Assembly: GCA_037501455.1 (NCBI GenBank)
Contig: CM074857.1
Location: 100,163,501 to 100,227,500, forward strand
Reading direction: 5' to 3'
Source of the DNA: Lantana camara
Taxonomy: Eukaryota > Streptophyta > Magnoliopsida > Lamiales > Verbenaceae
DNA: 64,000 nucleotides
The translations under genes and the position numbers were made by a program. Within the stretch, counting starts at the first letter, position 1, and each line of letters begins with the position of its first letter. The notes beneath the pieces were generated by a model. The model ran no database searches. It was not told where the DNA came from and saw only the letters and a program-made list of their open reading frames with translations. Positions 9,475-20,186 of this stretch are shown one piece after another.

Positions 9475-12400
9475 TTAATGACAAACAGGTCCAGTGTCTT
9501 CCATCTCTATACCCTCATCAGCAAGCCTCTTCTCCTTGTACACGTACCGTCTCGCACAAACAAAAAACACCACCAAATTGAAAAAACTCAAGATTGACAA
9601 GAGCCAATAGAAGTCGTAAAGCTTCCCTTCATTAAGATTATCAGCAATCCACGGCTTCCTCCCTGTCACCTTGTGCACAATAGTTACCAAAATAGAGCTA
9701 AAAAAGAATCCTAATGATAGTGTACTCAAAAACAGCCCTGTGCTCATTGTCTTCATTCCTTTGGGGCACTCCCTAAGGAAGAAGTCAAGCTGCCCGATGT
9801 ACGTGAACGCTTCACCGGACCCCACAATGAGAAACTGTGGGGTCAACCAAAATACAGTCATAGGCAACGTGGCAGCCTGGTCATGTGTAAGACCGTGTGA
9901 CTTCGCGACATGTAGTCTTCGAACTTCAGTCAAAGCTGCTACAATCATGGCCAGTATGGACATAACGAGGCCAACACCAATACGCTGTAGCGGGCTCAAA
10001 CCGTGTGGGTTTTGAGTAAACCTCCTGCAAACGGGGACCAACAAGCGGTCGTAGATGGGCACTGCTACGAGTGTGCCTAAGACAAAGAAGAAAGTGAGAG
10101 ATGCTGGTGGGATTTCGAAGGATTTGCCGATGTGGCGGTCTAAGGTGGTGGCCTGTGAGACGGATAAGGTGGTCATTTGGGCGTAGACTGTCCAGAATAT
10201 TATAGTTGTGGCCCATGTAGGAAGCATTCTGATTACTAGCTTGACTTCTTCCACGTCTGTTAAGCTCGAAAGGTACCATTTGTTCACCTTTATAGAGTCA
10301 GTTGTTGGCCCTTGAGAAGAAGTATCCGTGATCGCTGCCTTGTCAAGAAAACTAGGGAGAGAAAGAGAGGGAAGTTGATCAGATGAGGATCATGCACCAT
10401 AGGAAATTTTAGTCTATAAATCGACTCGGTATAATCAAACTGAGAGTAACAACGCAAAGGAAATGAAACATTTATTATTATACAAGTTATGCTTTTTGGT
10501 AAATATAATACGTTACTTTTATTAATTAGCTTAATTTTTGCATCTGTCTATTTATGTGTACATGTTTTCAATTGTACATATGTTACTAGCTTAATAGTTA
10601 TAATAGTTAATGAACTATTTTTTCTATAATTTGGATAATCATTTATTGTTATATTCACAAAATAAAAATATAATGGGCAATGTTTAAGAATTTCACATGG
10701 AAAAATAAATAATTTGTGAGGTTCAACTAAAAATAAGACAAAATCATATAGATGTATCTAAGAGAATTTAAACACTAACTATAAATTTAAAAAAAAAAAA
10801 TCAGTTATATTTTTTGACAAATAAAAGAAAGAAATAAGATTATTTTTTAGGGGTACGAGTGAGTAATAGGAAACTTTAGGTTCTGGACCCTTTTTTTGTT
10901 TTTACACATACTCCCAAACAGTTAGAAAGATTCGAATCCGGATTTTTACCTTTAGAAATCAACTTTTTAATCATTTGGAGCAACACCTATTGACCGTAAA
11001 GTTCGAATATAAAAATTAAAACCGAAGGTCTTGACAAACACGTCTATTTGGTCCTGGCCCACTTCTCCTTAAATGAACTCCCCCAGATCCGCCCAGTAAA
11101 ACAAGATTCCAAATGGGTCCCAAATTAGATATTCTTACTTGTGATGAAAAATTCAAGGAACCGTAGGATTATATATATAATTATATATTGCTTTTTATTC
11201 ATCTTGGTTGATTGTTTGCCATCGAATTAGGCACGTCGTGGACCGCAAAAGCTTGTCATAAGTCTCCAAGTTGGACTCAAACTGGTCCAGCTTCACTATT
11301 TTGCTAATAATGCAACAGAAAATCCCAAACAAGATGACTTATTATATCATATATGTGCTCCAAATTTCCTAGCACTAATATCTTATTATATACTAAAGGA
11401 TGAGCCCACACTCTACCAGTGTATGATCTTTTGAGTTAAAGTTTTTACCAAGTTAATGCATGAGCAACTATGATCTACATCTCTTATTTGAGCCTGTTAT
11501 TTTTCTAAGATTTATCGATTCTTAATTGATTTGGTTTATGTATTTGAAATTTATATTGAAAAATGTATATTATTATGAAGCCACCGTGTCCTATTAAAAA
11601 AGCACCTAATAAGTTTCTAATTATCAGGATATTATTTCATTCTATCAAAAAGGAAATGATAATATTTTAAAATGAATTTGTATAGTTAATGTTGTATAAA
11701 TCGTATTCTTATATTGAACTTTGTTGAACCCTTGTAAAATTATCGACCAAATATGCTTAATATAAATGACGTATCTAACATAAAGGGATCAATTACTTCT
11801 CCTATTGGGTACTATTGGATTTTAGTTTAATTAAACTTCTATAATAAGAGATATGTCAAAATTAATGTTTCAGCATCATAAGGAATCCTGCCATAGAAAC
11901 TTACAAAGGGTGTGGCTTTCAAATTAACCTTTTAGCACGACAAGAAATCTACCAAGTACAAGAAATACTCTTCTCGTGCCACATAATTATTCTTAATAAC
12001 ACCCTATGAATCAAATTATTGTCTTTTAACTACCTAATCATATCAACTACTCTATAATTAACATCCTAATCGATCTTTGAATTCAAGTTTTATCAAATAG
12101 AAATTAACAACAATATTAATCTAATTTGGACATACAACACAACTCATCAACTTCTGTACTTAATTCAGATTTTACGTTATAATTTTTCAAATTTTTTTGA
12201 ATGAAAATTTTCATTTTTGCACGTTCTGATATTGACCATAATTCATGAACTAAAAAACAAAACCCGAAGTGATAATAATAATTGAAATACGCAAAGAATC
12301 ATTAAAAATAATTACTAAACTCACCGGAACTCCTTGCTGTGTGGCAACTTCTGTTTCTTCTTGTTGTCGCTTCCATCGCCGTCAAAGAAAAGTGAAGAAT

Positions 12401-13155
12401 CGGACGGCGGCTCAAGGTGCCTCTTCCTCCACGCCGCCACGACCACCGCCGCGATCTGAGTCAATGGGCTGCTCCCCAGTTTCTTGAAACGGTAACGTCT
12501 TGTGCCGGACAGGAACACCACCAAACCCATCACGATGGCGCAGGCACAAATCCCATACCCCCATTCTCGGCCAAGGTTATCCTGAATGTAGACCAAAACT
12601 GTTACTGCCAAAAGAGACCCAATGCTGATGAAGAAGAAGAACCAGTTGAAGAAGCGGATCATTTGCTTCTTCTCTTTCTTATCGGTGTCGTCGAACTGGT
12701 CGGAGCCGAAGCCCGAGACGCTGGATTTAAGGCCGCCGGTGCCCAGGGCAGTTAGGTAAAGAGCTATGTAGAGGACTGTGAGCTGTTTACCGCTGGCCGG
12801 GATGCACGATGAGCTGCCGGGGGTGCATTTGGGCGGCCGGAGACTGGGGATGACGGTTGAGATTGTTAATATGCTGACGCCCTGATTATCAAGAAAATCA
12901 AAGTTAGGAGTAAATTAATTGGAACCCGAAAGTGTGGAGAAAGATCAATATTCAGTATTAACTGTTGTTGATTCGGCTCTTTAGTTTAATTTATTAAATC
13001 GTAGTCCGAGCTTCTTTTTCGATTTTCCCCTTCACAATTCGTGCTTATATCATACATCGCCATTTCGAGTAATATCGCATAAAAAACAAGAGGAAAAGAA
13101 CACAGACGGGGAAATCAAGTGATCACGTAATATCCTTATTCTTGGGAGAACACGA

Positions 13156-13186
<31 letters not shown>

Positions 13187-13856
13187 TATATATGCACTTT
13201 GTGATAAGAGGAGATGTTTATCACAGATCCATTATGTGCTCACCATTGCTTGGACAGCGGTGAAGATACCAATGGTTAAGTACCTAGATAACAAAAAGAC
13301 AATGAATAATCTTTAGGAGTCGGAAAAAGACAAATACGCATTAAATCTAGTGTACTACAAGGTAAAAATATATCAATCTCACCTTCCTAAGAAAGTATCG
13401 GCTATGAACCCACCGAGTAAACAGAGCATGAAAGAAGTTCCGAGGAAGTTCGTGACATTAGTCGCAGCGGTTGCATTGCCCAAATGCATGGTCCCAGTCA
13501 GGTATGTCACAAGGTTCATACCTATGCCCAACGTAGTTAACCTCTCAATCGCCTCCACACCTAACAAATATATTATCACCAGCCCCGAGTAAGAACCCCA
13601 AACTCAAATAGAAACCAAGCTCATCTATATATATATCAGTGTTCGTCCTCTAAAGATCACAAACACAAACACGCACACAATATATCATTACATATTTACA
13701 TGTAGTAGATATATCTATAGACATACAGAGAATCATGGCGGCAGTAGTCCATCCGCCAGAGGAGGATTTGCGGGCGGGGCGGCCCTTGTAGTCCCAGGCA
13801 TCAGGGAGAGTTTCCGTGGCATGCTGTGCTGTTTCAGGGAGTATTGTACTGCCCAT
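9475..13856 (-). CDS. NPF6.3-like: NPF6.3/NRT1.1-like nitrate transporter, five exons
   Basis: Predicted exons (minus): 13856-13727, 13560-13383, 13283-13244 (40 bp), 12881-12325, 10351-9475, all with GT-AG borders and compatible phases, giving 593 aa (AtNPF6.3 is 590). The start is the ATG before MGSTILPE. The family is proton-coupled NRT1/PTR (MFS, 12 membrane segments, plasma membrane), importing nitrate or other anions. Motifs seen: DAWDYKGRPA near residue 19; the ExxER proton motif E46/E49/R50; GTMHLGNAT; ADTFLGR with Thr106 matching the AtNRT1.1 phospho-site T101; Lys168 in LGTGGLKSS; Glu482 in GSGEAF; and LDFFLRECPKGMKTMSTG. Residue 358 is Tyr where AtNRT1.1 has His356. The gene looks intact. 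NPF6.2 and 6.4 are less likely because LTGTMHLGNAT and NFLGTSFMLC match NPF6.3. Nitrate versus chloride preference is inference. Confidence 0.93.
10352..12324 (-). other. intron 4 of the NPF gene (1,973 bp)
   Basis: Large AT-rich intron bounded by CG|GTGAG (12325/12324) and CCTAG|T (10352/10351). The other introns are 166 bp, 99 bp and 362 bp. No nested gene or clear transposon terminus was seen. An 11-base A run lies near 10790. Confidence 0.85.
13152..13195 (+). repeat. (CA)n and (TA)n microsatellite in intron 3
   Basis: About a dozen CA dinucleotides are followed by a short TA tract, inside intron 3 of the NPF gene (13243-12882). Confidence 0.9.
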
Positions 13857-13981
13857 TTTTCAACTCGTTTTGCTATGGAAAGAGAACAACTTGCCTTTTT
13901 GCCTTTTGGCTGTGTATAACAAGTTTGTATATGTTAGCGAAGTGAGGAAGAACGAGATAATTAGCTTCGAGGTTTGTGCGC

Positions 13982-13990
13982 CTTATATAG
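13982..13990 (-). promoter_or_regulatory. TATA box of the NPF gene
   Basis: The minus strand reads CTATATAAGG here, about 126-136 bases upstream of the chosen ATG at 13856. That leaves a leader of roughly 100 bases. No other good TATA is closer. No nitrate-responsive element was identified with confidence. Confidence 0.55.
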
Positions 13991-14040
13991 CTCTGGCGCG
14001 GGGCATTAAAGGCCTTTCATTTTTCTTTTCTTTTTAGTGT

Positions 14041-14632
14041 GTGTGGGACCGAGGGCGGGAGTAAGGAGGGGGAGGTGTTATGTGGAGTATTGCCACCTCG
14101 TCATTATTGATTCTCTATTTTTAGTTGGCATAGAAATTTGTGTTTTACTTCCAAAATTAGGTTTATTTAGTTAATTACTAGATCTAATGCAAAATATTTT
14201 AAAAGATATTATTTTGTAGTATGGTATTATTGCTATCATATGCTTTTCATGTAGGGAATTAAAGATAAAATTTGTAATTCATATTCACATCGTTTCGTAT
14301 TCATATCATTATATTGATTAATTATAAATCACTAATTTTGTTCTCGAAGTTTTTTCCAATATTTAAAATTTTCTTTTCTTAAAATTTCAATTGAGTAAAA
14401 TTAATTTAGTTAATTAGCGGTGGATATTTTATATTTATTACGGGTTGGATATGAATTTTAGTAATTAATTAAATAATAATTGATAATTGGTCGAGACTTA
14501 TCAAACCCTATCAGAGTTGAATGGTATCCTAGAAGGCTATTTGTATATCTATCCCGGTTTATGTTGTACTAGCTTGCTGTTAGAATTTACATTATAGATT
14601 TTTTCTTTAAAAAAATGGGTTTTCTATGAATA
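14041..14632. other. intergenic, upstream of NPF
   Basis: AT-rich DNA 5' of the transporter promoter. I see no open frame with a recognisable domain and no repeat boundary until the foldback element at 14633. Confidence 0.5.
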
Positions 14633-15008
14633 GTACCTAAAAATTGAAAAAATTCCCTTTAACTCCCCATTTTTAAAAAAGTTTTCATTTGCTCCCTAGA
14701 TGACAGGCCAAATTCCCTTTAACTCCCCATGGTTGTATAAAAATTCAAGAATCGCGTACCCGAACCCCAAAATCGCGTACTTAAACGCCCAAATGATGTA
14801 TTTGCCCCCAAATACATCATTTGGGCGTTTAAGTACGCGATTTCGGGGTTCGGGTACGCGATTCTTGATTTTTTGTACAACCTTCCAAAAAAACGGGGAG
14901 TAAAGAGGAACTTTGATTTTCATCTAGGGAGTTCAGAGGAACTTTTTTGAAAGTGGGAAGTAAAGAGGAATTTGAGTTCCCATATGGGGATTTTTCGGGA
15001 ATTTCCCG
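14633..15008. mobile_element. 376-bp foldback element, copy 1
   Basis: A near-continuous palindrome: the left arm carries CCCTTTAACTCCCC, CTCCCTAGATGACAGGCC, AATCGCGTACCCGAACCCC and ACGCCCAAATGATGTATTTG, and the right arm carries their complements in reverse order. The turn is at about 14811. A second copy of the same length is at 23637-24012. There is no coding capacity. The transcript would form a long hairpin. No target duplication was identified, so exact ends are approximate. Confidence 0.8.
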
Positions 15009-16025
15009 TTAAAAAAAAAGGACTACATTTTAAGACAAATCATAATAGAAGCGAGATTTTTTTGGGGGATAAAGGGAGTATACCTCTTATTGAAGGTAAA
15101 AATATAAATTAATGGCATAATACAAAGTAATAATTTTCACACTTTACAAAGTGGTTTACTTTTTTCTTTTTTTTACAAAGTGGTTTACTTTGATATGTAA
15201 TAATTCAATTAGTTTAGAATATGAAAATATACAAATTTATTAAATAATTTCATATTCAATTTTAAACTCGTTTTTTTAATGAATTTGAACCTTTTTAATT
15301 ATCTCACTCAACCGACTAGTTTACTTTAATAGTTTGGTTGGATTAGTTTTTTTTATCTTAAAGAGTTATTAATATCCTTTGATTTTATTTGAGTAATGAA
15401 AAATTATCAATAACGTTGGGGTAACAATACAAATTACATTAATTATCTGCTAATAAATAAACTGATGAACAACTCAAAAATTTTGTGTTTGGGGAGTGAA
15501 CAAACAATAAGAAAAAGAAAAAATAATAATTAAAAGTATTACAATCAATTTCGGTATTTGGGGAGCCAATAAAAAATCAGAACTTGAAAATTGGGATTTA
15601 ATAATAAAAGTTTTAACATTGAACAGTAAATTAATTTTTTTTCCTATTCCTATGTATTTAAAAATAACTGCCCATTAAATTAACCACTTAGGAATATTAC
15701 TATACTTCCATATAATTGATTTGCATGCGGCAGGATTCAGTTTGTACTTAAATTTGTTTTTTGGTAGAAGCTTGTGCTTTAATAATGAGAGGGTAATTAG
15801 AAAATTGCAAGCTTTAATCTGTCAATGTTTTGGCACGAAGGGCTAACTACCGTAAGACTGAAGCTGATCAAATTCGTGACAACTCAATGCCTAACAACTA
15901 ATGGATATACAACAAAGGTATTTGTACAAGAAAACGTGGCTAAAAGAGTTTATTCTTGGGTTGACTCAGAATTAGTTAATTTCCTATAATTCTTGTTTGA
16001 TAAACGTGTTTGCCTTTTTGTTTAG
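15009..16025. other. AT-rich intergenic DNA
   Basis: No gene seen. A short direct repeat ACAAAGTGGTTTACTTT occurs twice near 15146-15190. The rest is low-complexity AT-rich sequence. Confidence 0.5.
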
Positions 16026-16283
16026 AGCTATATGCACCCAAAATCCTGTGTTTTATAAAATGAACCAAAAAAACCCTGTAAAAAAAAAATTAGTAAAATA
16101 AACCCTGTATTTTTTATTTTTTGCAAACCGCCCGTTTACACCATTTAGTCAAAGAACCGACGTGTTTTGTCAAAATTGCCCTTCTTTTATTACAATACAT
16201 TCTTAAAGAACTATATGCACCCACAACCCAATATTTTATGAAATGAGCCAAAAAAACCCTGTAAAAAATTAAATAATCCAAAA

Positions 16284-16284
<1 letters not shown>

Positions 16285-16326
<42 letters not shown>

Positions 16327-16519
16327 AATATATGCAATAAATAAAATATTAATTGTATATATATAATTATAATTAGTGTACAACACATATATATTTTCAT
16401 TATAATATTATATATATTTATTTATAAGATTTTTAATAAATATATAATATAATTTATATATTTATATACATTATATATATACATATTAAATATTATTTAT
16501 ATGTATTGTAAAATAATTA

Positions 16520-16590
<71 letters not shown>

Positions 16591-16780
16591 GTATATTAAA
16601 TAAATTTATAAATAATATTTAATACGTATAGTACATTAGTAATTTTAATATTTTATACATATGCATGTATATATATAATATATTATATAATACATACATA
16701 TAAAAGAAATTTCAAAAGGAAAAAAAAGACATTACATATATACATATTAAATATTATTTATATGTATAGTACAATAATTA

Positions 16781-16836
<56 letters not shown>

Positions 16837-16898
16837 ATGTATATTCAATAAATTTACAAATTCTACAAAAAAATAAATAAATAAATTTATAAATAATA

Positions 16899-16978
<80 letters not shown>

Positions 16979-17112
16979 TCAATAAATTTACAAATTCTAC
17001 CAAAAATAAATAAATAAATTTATAAATAATATTTAATACATATAATACATTAGTAATTTTATACATATACATGTATATATATAATATACTATATAATACA
17101 TACATATATATA
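16285..17112. repeat. multiple (TA)n microsatellites in a duplicated AT-rich module
   Basis: Four long pure or nearly pure TA tracts lie near 16291-16322, 16524-16590, 16785-16831 and 16904-16971. They are separated by repeated spacers such as ATTCTACAAAAAATAAATAA and TTTATAAATAATATTTAATA, so the module was amplified in tandem along with the microsatellite. Confidence 0.9.
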
Positions 17113-17924
17113 TGATGGGGTCAAAATACGATCGTCCCATGTTAGGACACGTGGCATCACCGAGATGATGACATCTGTCTCCCCAAGGCTGCACCCATCA
17201 GCGCACGAGCGCTAAGCGCAACGAGCGCAATCCTTCTTCATGAGTTAAGCCCAACGAGCGCTGTCACTCTCACGAGCGTCCTACATACTAAATGATTGGC
17301 ACGCCCACGTGCCAAGGGAGCCCTCTTCGAGCGTCACACTCCCTCAGAGTGGCCTCCCCTTTGGCTCGTCATTTAAACTGGAGCCTTCATTCCCCCCAGC
17401 GGATATCTTGGCTTCCAATACTCCAGGTTGTCACGAGCGCGCTCTTAAGCCCTCGTTACCAACCACCCAAATGGCTCTCTGACACATCGTACATGTCCGC
17501 GCACCTGCCACTGTTGCCAGCACCAACTTTTGGCCGCTTTTGCAGAAGATTCCTCCTAGGTTTCTCTCTCATGGCGCCATGTGTTAGGGCAACATTCGGC
17601 CAGGACCACTTGAGGCAAATGACCAAAGGGCCCTTGACCCTCAACTATAAATAGCTAAAGTCATCTTCTACACAAGTAAGCATTCTTCATCACTGAAACT
17701 GTGACTGAACTTACATTTCTCCTTCATACCTTGAACTGACTTGAGCGTCGGAGAGCCAAACTGGGTATCACCCCCAGTTCCCCAGCTTGGCCTTCTGACT
17801 TTTATTGTGCTTGTCACAACAGGTAGAACCCCCTTTCTCATTTCCGGCGAAGCTCCGGTGGTTTCCTCCACAATTACAAATAGTAAAGTGATCGGATTCG
17901 GACCTTCACATTCTGAACCCATCA
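17113..17924 (+). mobile_element. 812-bp solo LTR, gypsy (TAT-like)
   Basis: It starts TGATGGGGTC and ends GAACCCATCA, so the termini form an inverted repeat. It is flanked by the perfect target duplication ATATA (17108-17112 and 17925-17929). It contains a TATA box at 17646 and, downstream, CTTGAGCGTCGGAGAGCC with AACTGGGTATCACCCCC, a segment resembling the R/U5 part of TAT-lineage LTRs. The same segment recurs in diverged form near 45.85 kb. ACGAGCG-type repeats occupy its first third. Open frames within it have no recognisable domain. Confidence 0.9.
17646..17653 (+). promoter_or_regulatory. LTR TATA box
   Basis: TATAAATA in the context CAACTATAAATAGC, two thirds of the way through the solo LTR. 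This is the expected place for the LTR promoter and fixes its plus orientation. Confidence 0.6.
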
Positions 17925-18336
17925 ATATACATATAAAAGAAATTTCAAAAAAAAAAAAAAAAGTTGATAGGATTTCTTCCGCCGAAATTTCAAAAACGCG
18001 CCACAGGTTTTTTTCTGCAAAAATTTGAAAACATAGGGTTTTATATGATAATTTTTTTTTTCACGGGGTCTTTTTTTATCATTTCACATGACACAAGGGG
18101 TTCCTTGCAAAAAACCCAAATATAATGTTGGGGTAAATTTGTCATTTTACGCGAAAAAGTGAAGAAAAATCCAATATCACACGCAGTAAACGCGTGTGTG
18201 ATTCAAAAACGCGTCTCAGGGTTTTTTTTGCAAAAATTTGAAAACATAGGGTTTTATATGAGAATTTATTTTTCACGGGGTCTTTTTTAATCATTTCACA
18301 TGACACAAGGGGTTTCCTTGCAAAAAACCCTTTTTG

Positions 18337-18792
18337 TTTAACTTTCGGCCACATCGTATGGTAGAGAGCAAAATAACAAAAAGAAAACGAATAATCTGAA
18401 AAATCAAGGGATATACTTGATGCATCTCGGTTTGAACATTCCGTAGAAATTTACACCGCAGAAAATATGTGTGGTTCTTGAAATTCTTTCTATGGCTCAC
18501 TTATTTGAGTCGTGTGTATTTCATCATTCTTATCGTGAAATTAATTTGATAGTTCACTTCCTTACTATAGATACAATTACGATCTACTCAGGCAGCAGTG
18601 ATATTCCTATTTTTTATTTGAACTTTATTTTGGTCGATATTATTGTGAAGTACGCACATCTCCTTCTTTAGAATTTCTTTTAAAAAAAAGTAAAAACTGT
18701 AACGCAAACAGAAGCCATGAAGATGGCCAACCACGTCCTCACAAAAGTATTTAACGTCGGTTCCTAGTGTACAAAAGAGCTATTAAGTTATT
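18337..18792. other. intergenic, nothing recognised
   Basis: AT-rich sequence with short open frames only. No domain, repeat boundary or RNA gene was recognised. Confidence 0.45.
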
Positions 18793-20186
18793 CATTTAGA
18801 AGTCGTTTACTTCCCCAGGAAAGGTTTTGGGCACATAAGATAATGGAGGTTTTTTTAATAGATTAACAGAACATTATCTATTGTTTACCTTTAAAAATAA
18901 ATATCATGTTTTCTTGAATTAGTCGTTTACTTTATATGTGAAGATAATACTTTAACTAATAATTTTACCAAAATAGCCATATAATAATCTTATTTAATAT
19001 ATAATTTTTTTAAATTATTTTTCCTTCTTTTAACGATCATTGGTATATACATTATACATTTTTCTTTCTTCTAAATTCCAGGGCAGTAAAGTATCATTAA
19101 TTATTATTAAATAAAATTAGAATCACATTACATTAATTGAGTGCAATACAATCATAATAGAAAATGTAATTCTTTTATTAATATGTTGAATTTTTTTAAA
19201 AAAAAAAACTAACATTCAATAATAAAATGAAACTAAAAATCTAACTTATTGTGACCAAGAAAATTAAAAAAAAAAAACGAACTTATTTAGCTAGAATCAG
19301 TTTGCGCCTCTATCAATTTCAATTATTTCATTATTCATCATTGGTATGTCGGCATCCCCGTCAGTTGTCGTCACTGGAAATCTCAATTATTTCAAACAAA
19401 TTGGGTTCTTCTTCCTGAAAAATCCCCTCAAATATTCCAACTAGAGCATCCCATCGAGGATCTCCTTCAAAGTAATAGGCTCTTGGAATTGGAAAATCCT
19501 TCAAAGTAATAGGCTCTGATGAATTTTGAGCTCTGTTTCGCGGGAATTCTAGGGCTCTGCGTCGTGGGTATAATCGAGACTAGTAATTGTGGCACACTCA
19601 TTGCGTGTTCAAATTAAATTTTTTTTATGATTTAAATATATTTATAATAATTTTTATATTATTATATATTTTATAATTATTTTTAATATATTTATTAAAT
19701 TATAATAAATAAATAGCATGAAAAGATAATATACCAAACAACATTATCTTTAAAAAAAGATAAAAATTATATATTAAAGAAAGAAAAATTAAAATGAGAT
19801 AAGAGAAAAGAAAAGTTAGAAATATATTTTTGAAGTGATAATATAAACAAATAGATAAAAAAAAAAAAGAGAAAAGAACGTGAAAGAAGAAAACGGATTA
19901 ACATAAATAAAGAAAAATATAATTTCTTTTTTTTAATAAATAATAATAGCAAAAATTTGTAAATAAATCAAAGTTTTGGGTAAATAAGTAAATTGTCAAT
20001 ACCAATAAAACTCATGATTTCTCAAACACGGCATTTTTCCATGTGAGAGAAAACCAACAAAATCTTCTCTATCCTACAGGCCGAAGAGATTTTGACAGAA
20101 AAACCAACCTGAAAAGTAAATGACAGATTTTGAGAGTTAATTAATTTTATCTGTCAGATTATATAAAAGTAAACGAGCTCTAAATG
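18793..20186. mobile_element. possible DNA transposon remnant with short TIRs
   Basis: CATTTAGAAGTCGTTTACTT at 18793-18812 is mirrored by AAGTAAACGAGCTCTAAATG at 20167-20186 (18 of 20 positions complementary). The interior is AT-rich. At about 19370-19470 the minus strand keeps a short open stretch rich in acidic residues (PRWDALVGIF followed by an EEE-rich tail), which could be a decayed transposase or accessory-protein remnant. No clear target duplication was found. Confidence 0.4.

Larger units (their letters stand above)
16026..18336. mobile_element. degenerate inverted-repeat element containing (TA)n tracts and a solo LTR
   Basis: The left end (about 16030-16130) reads CTGTGTTTTATAAAATGA, then ACCCTGTAAAAA and CCCTGTATTTTTTATTTTTTGCAAA. 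In reverse complement, the right end (18336 back to about 18205) has the same order: CCTTGTGTCATGTGAAATGA, CCCCGTGAAAAA, ACCCTATGTTTTCAAATTTTTGCAAA. A second right-type arm lies at about 17985-18115, and a second left-type arm at 16208-16268. This suggests a TIR element, possibly Mutator-like, that has been internally duplicated. The alignment is by eye and imperfect. Confidence 0.45.

Noticed and set aside
9671..10015. 114-codon plus-strand frame within the NPF region
   Set aside because: It is the antisense of NPF exon 5.
14696..14923. Overlapping frames on both strands
   Set aside because: They arise from the palindromic foldback element, so each strand reads alike.
16887..17105. Frame rich in YIYI repeats
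   Set aside because: Translation of a (TA)n microsatellite.
17292..18028. Open frames of 85-120 codons inside the solo LTR
   Set aside because: They overlap on both strands, have no known domain, and lie within a defined LTR with target duplication.
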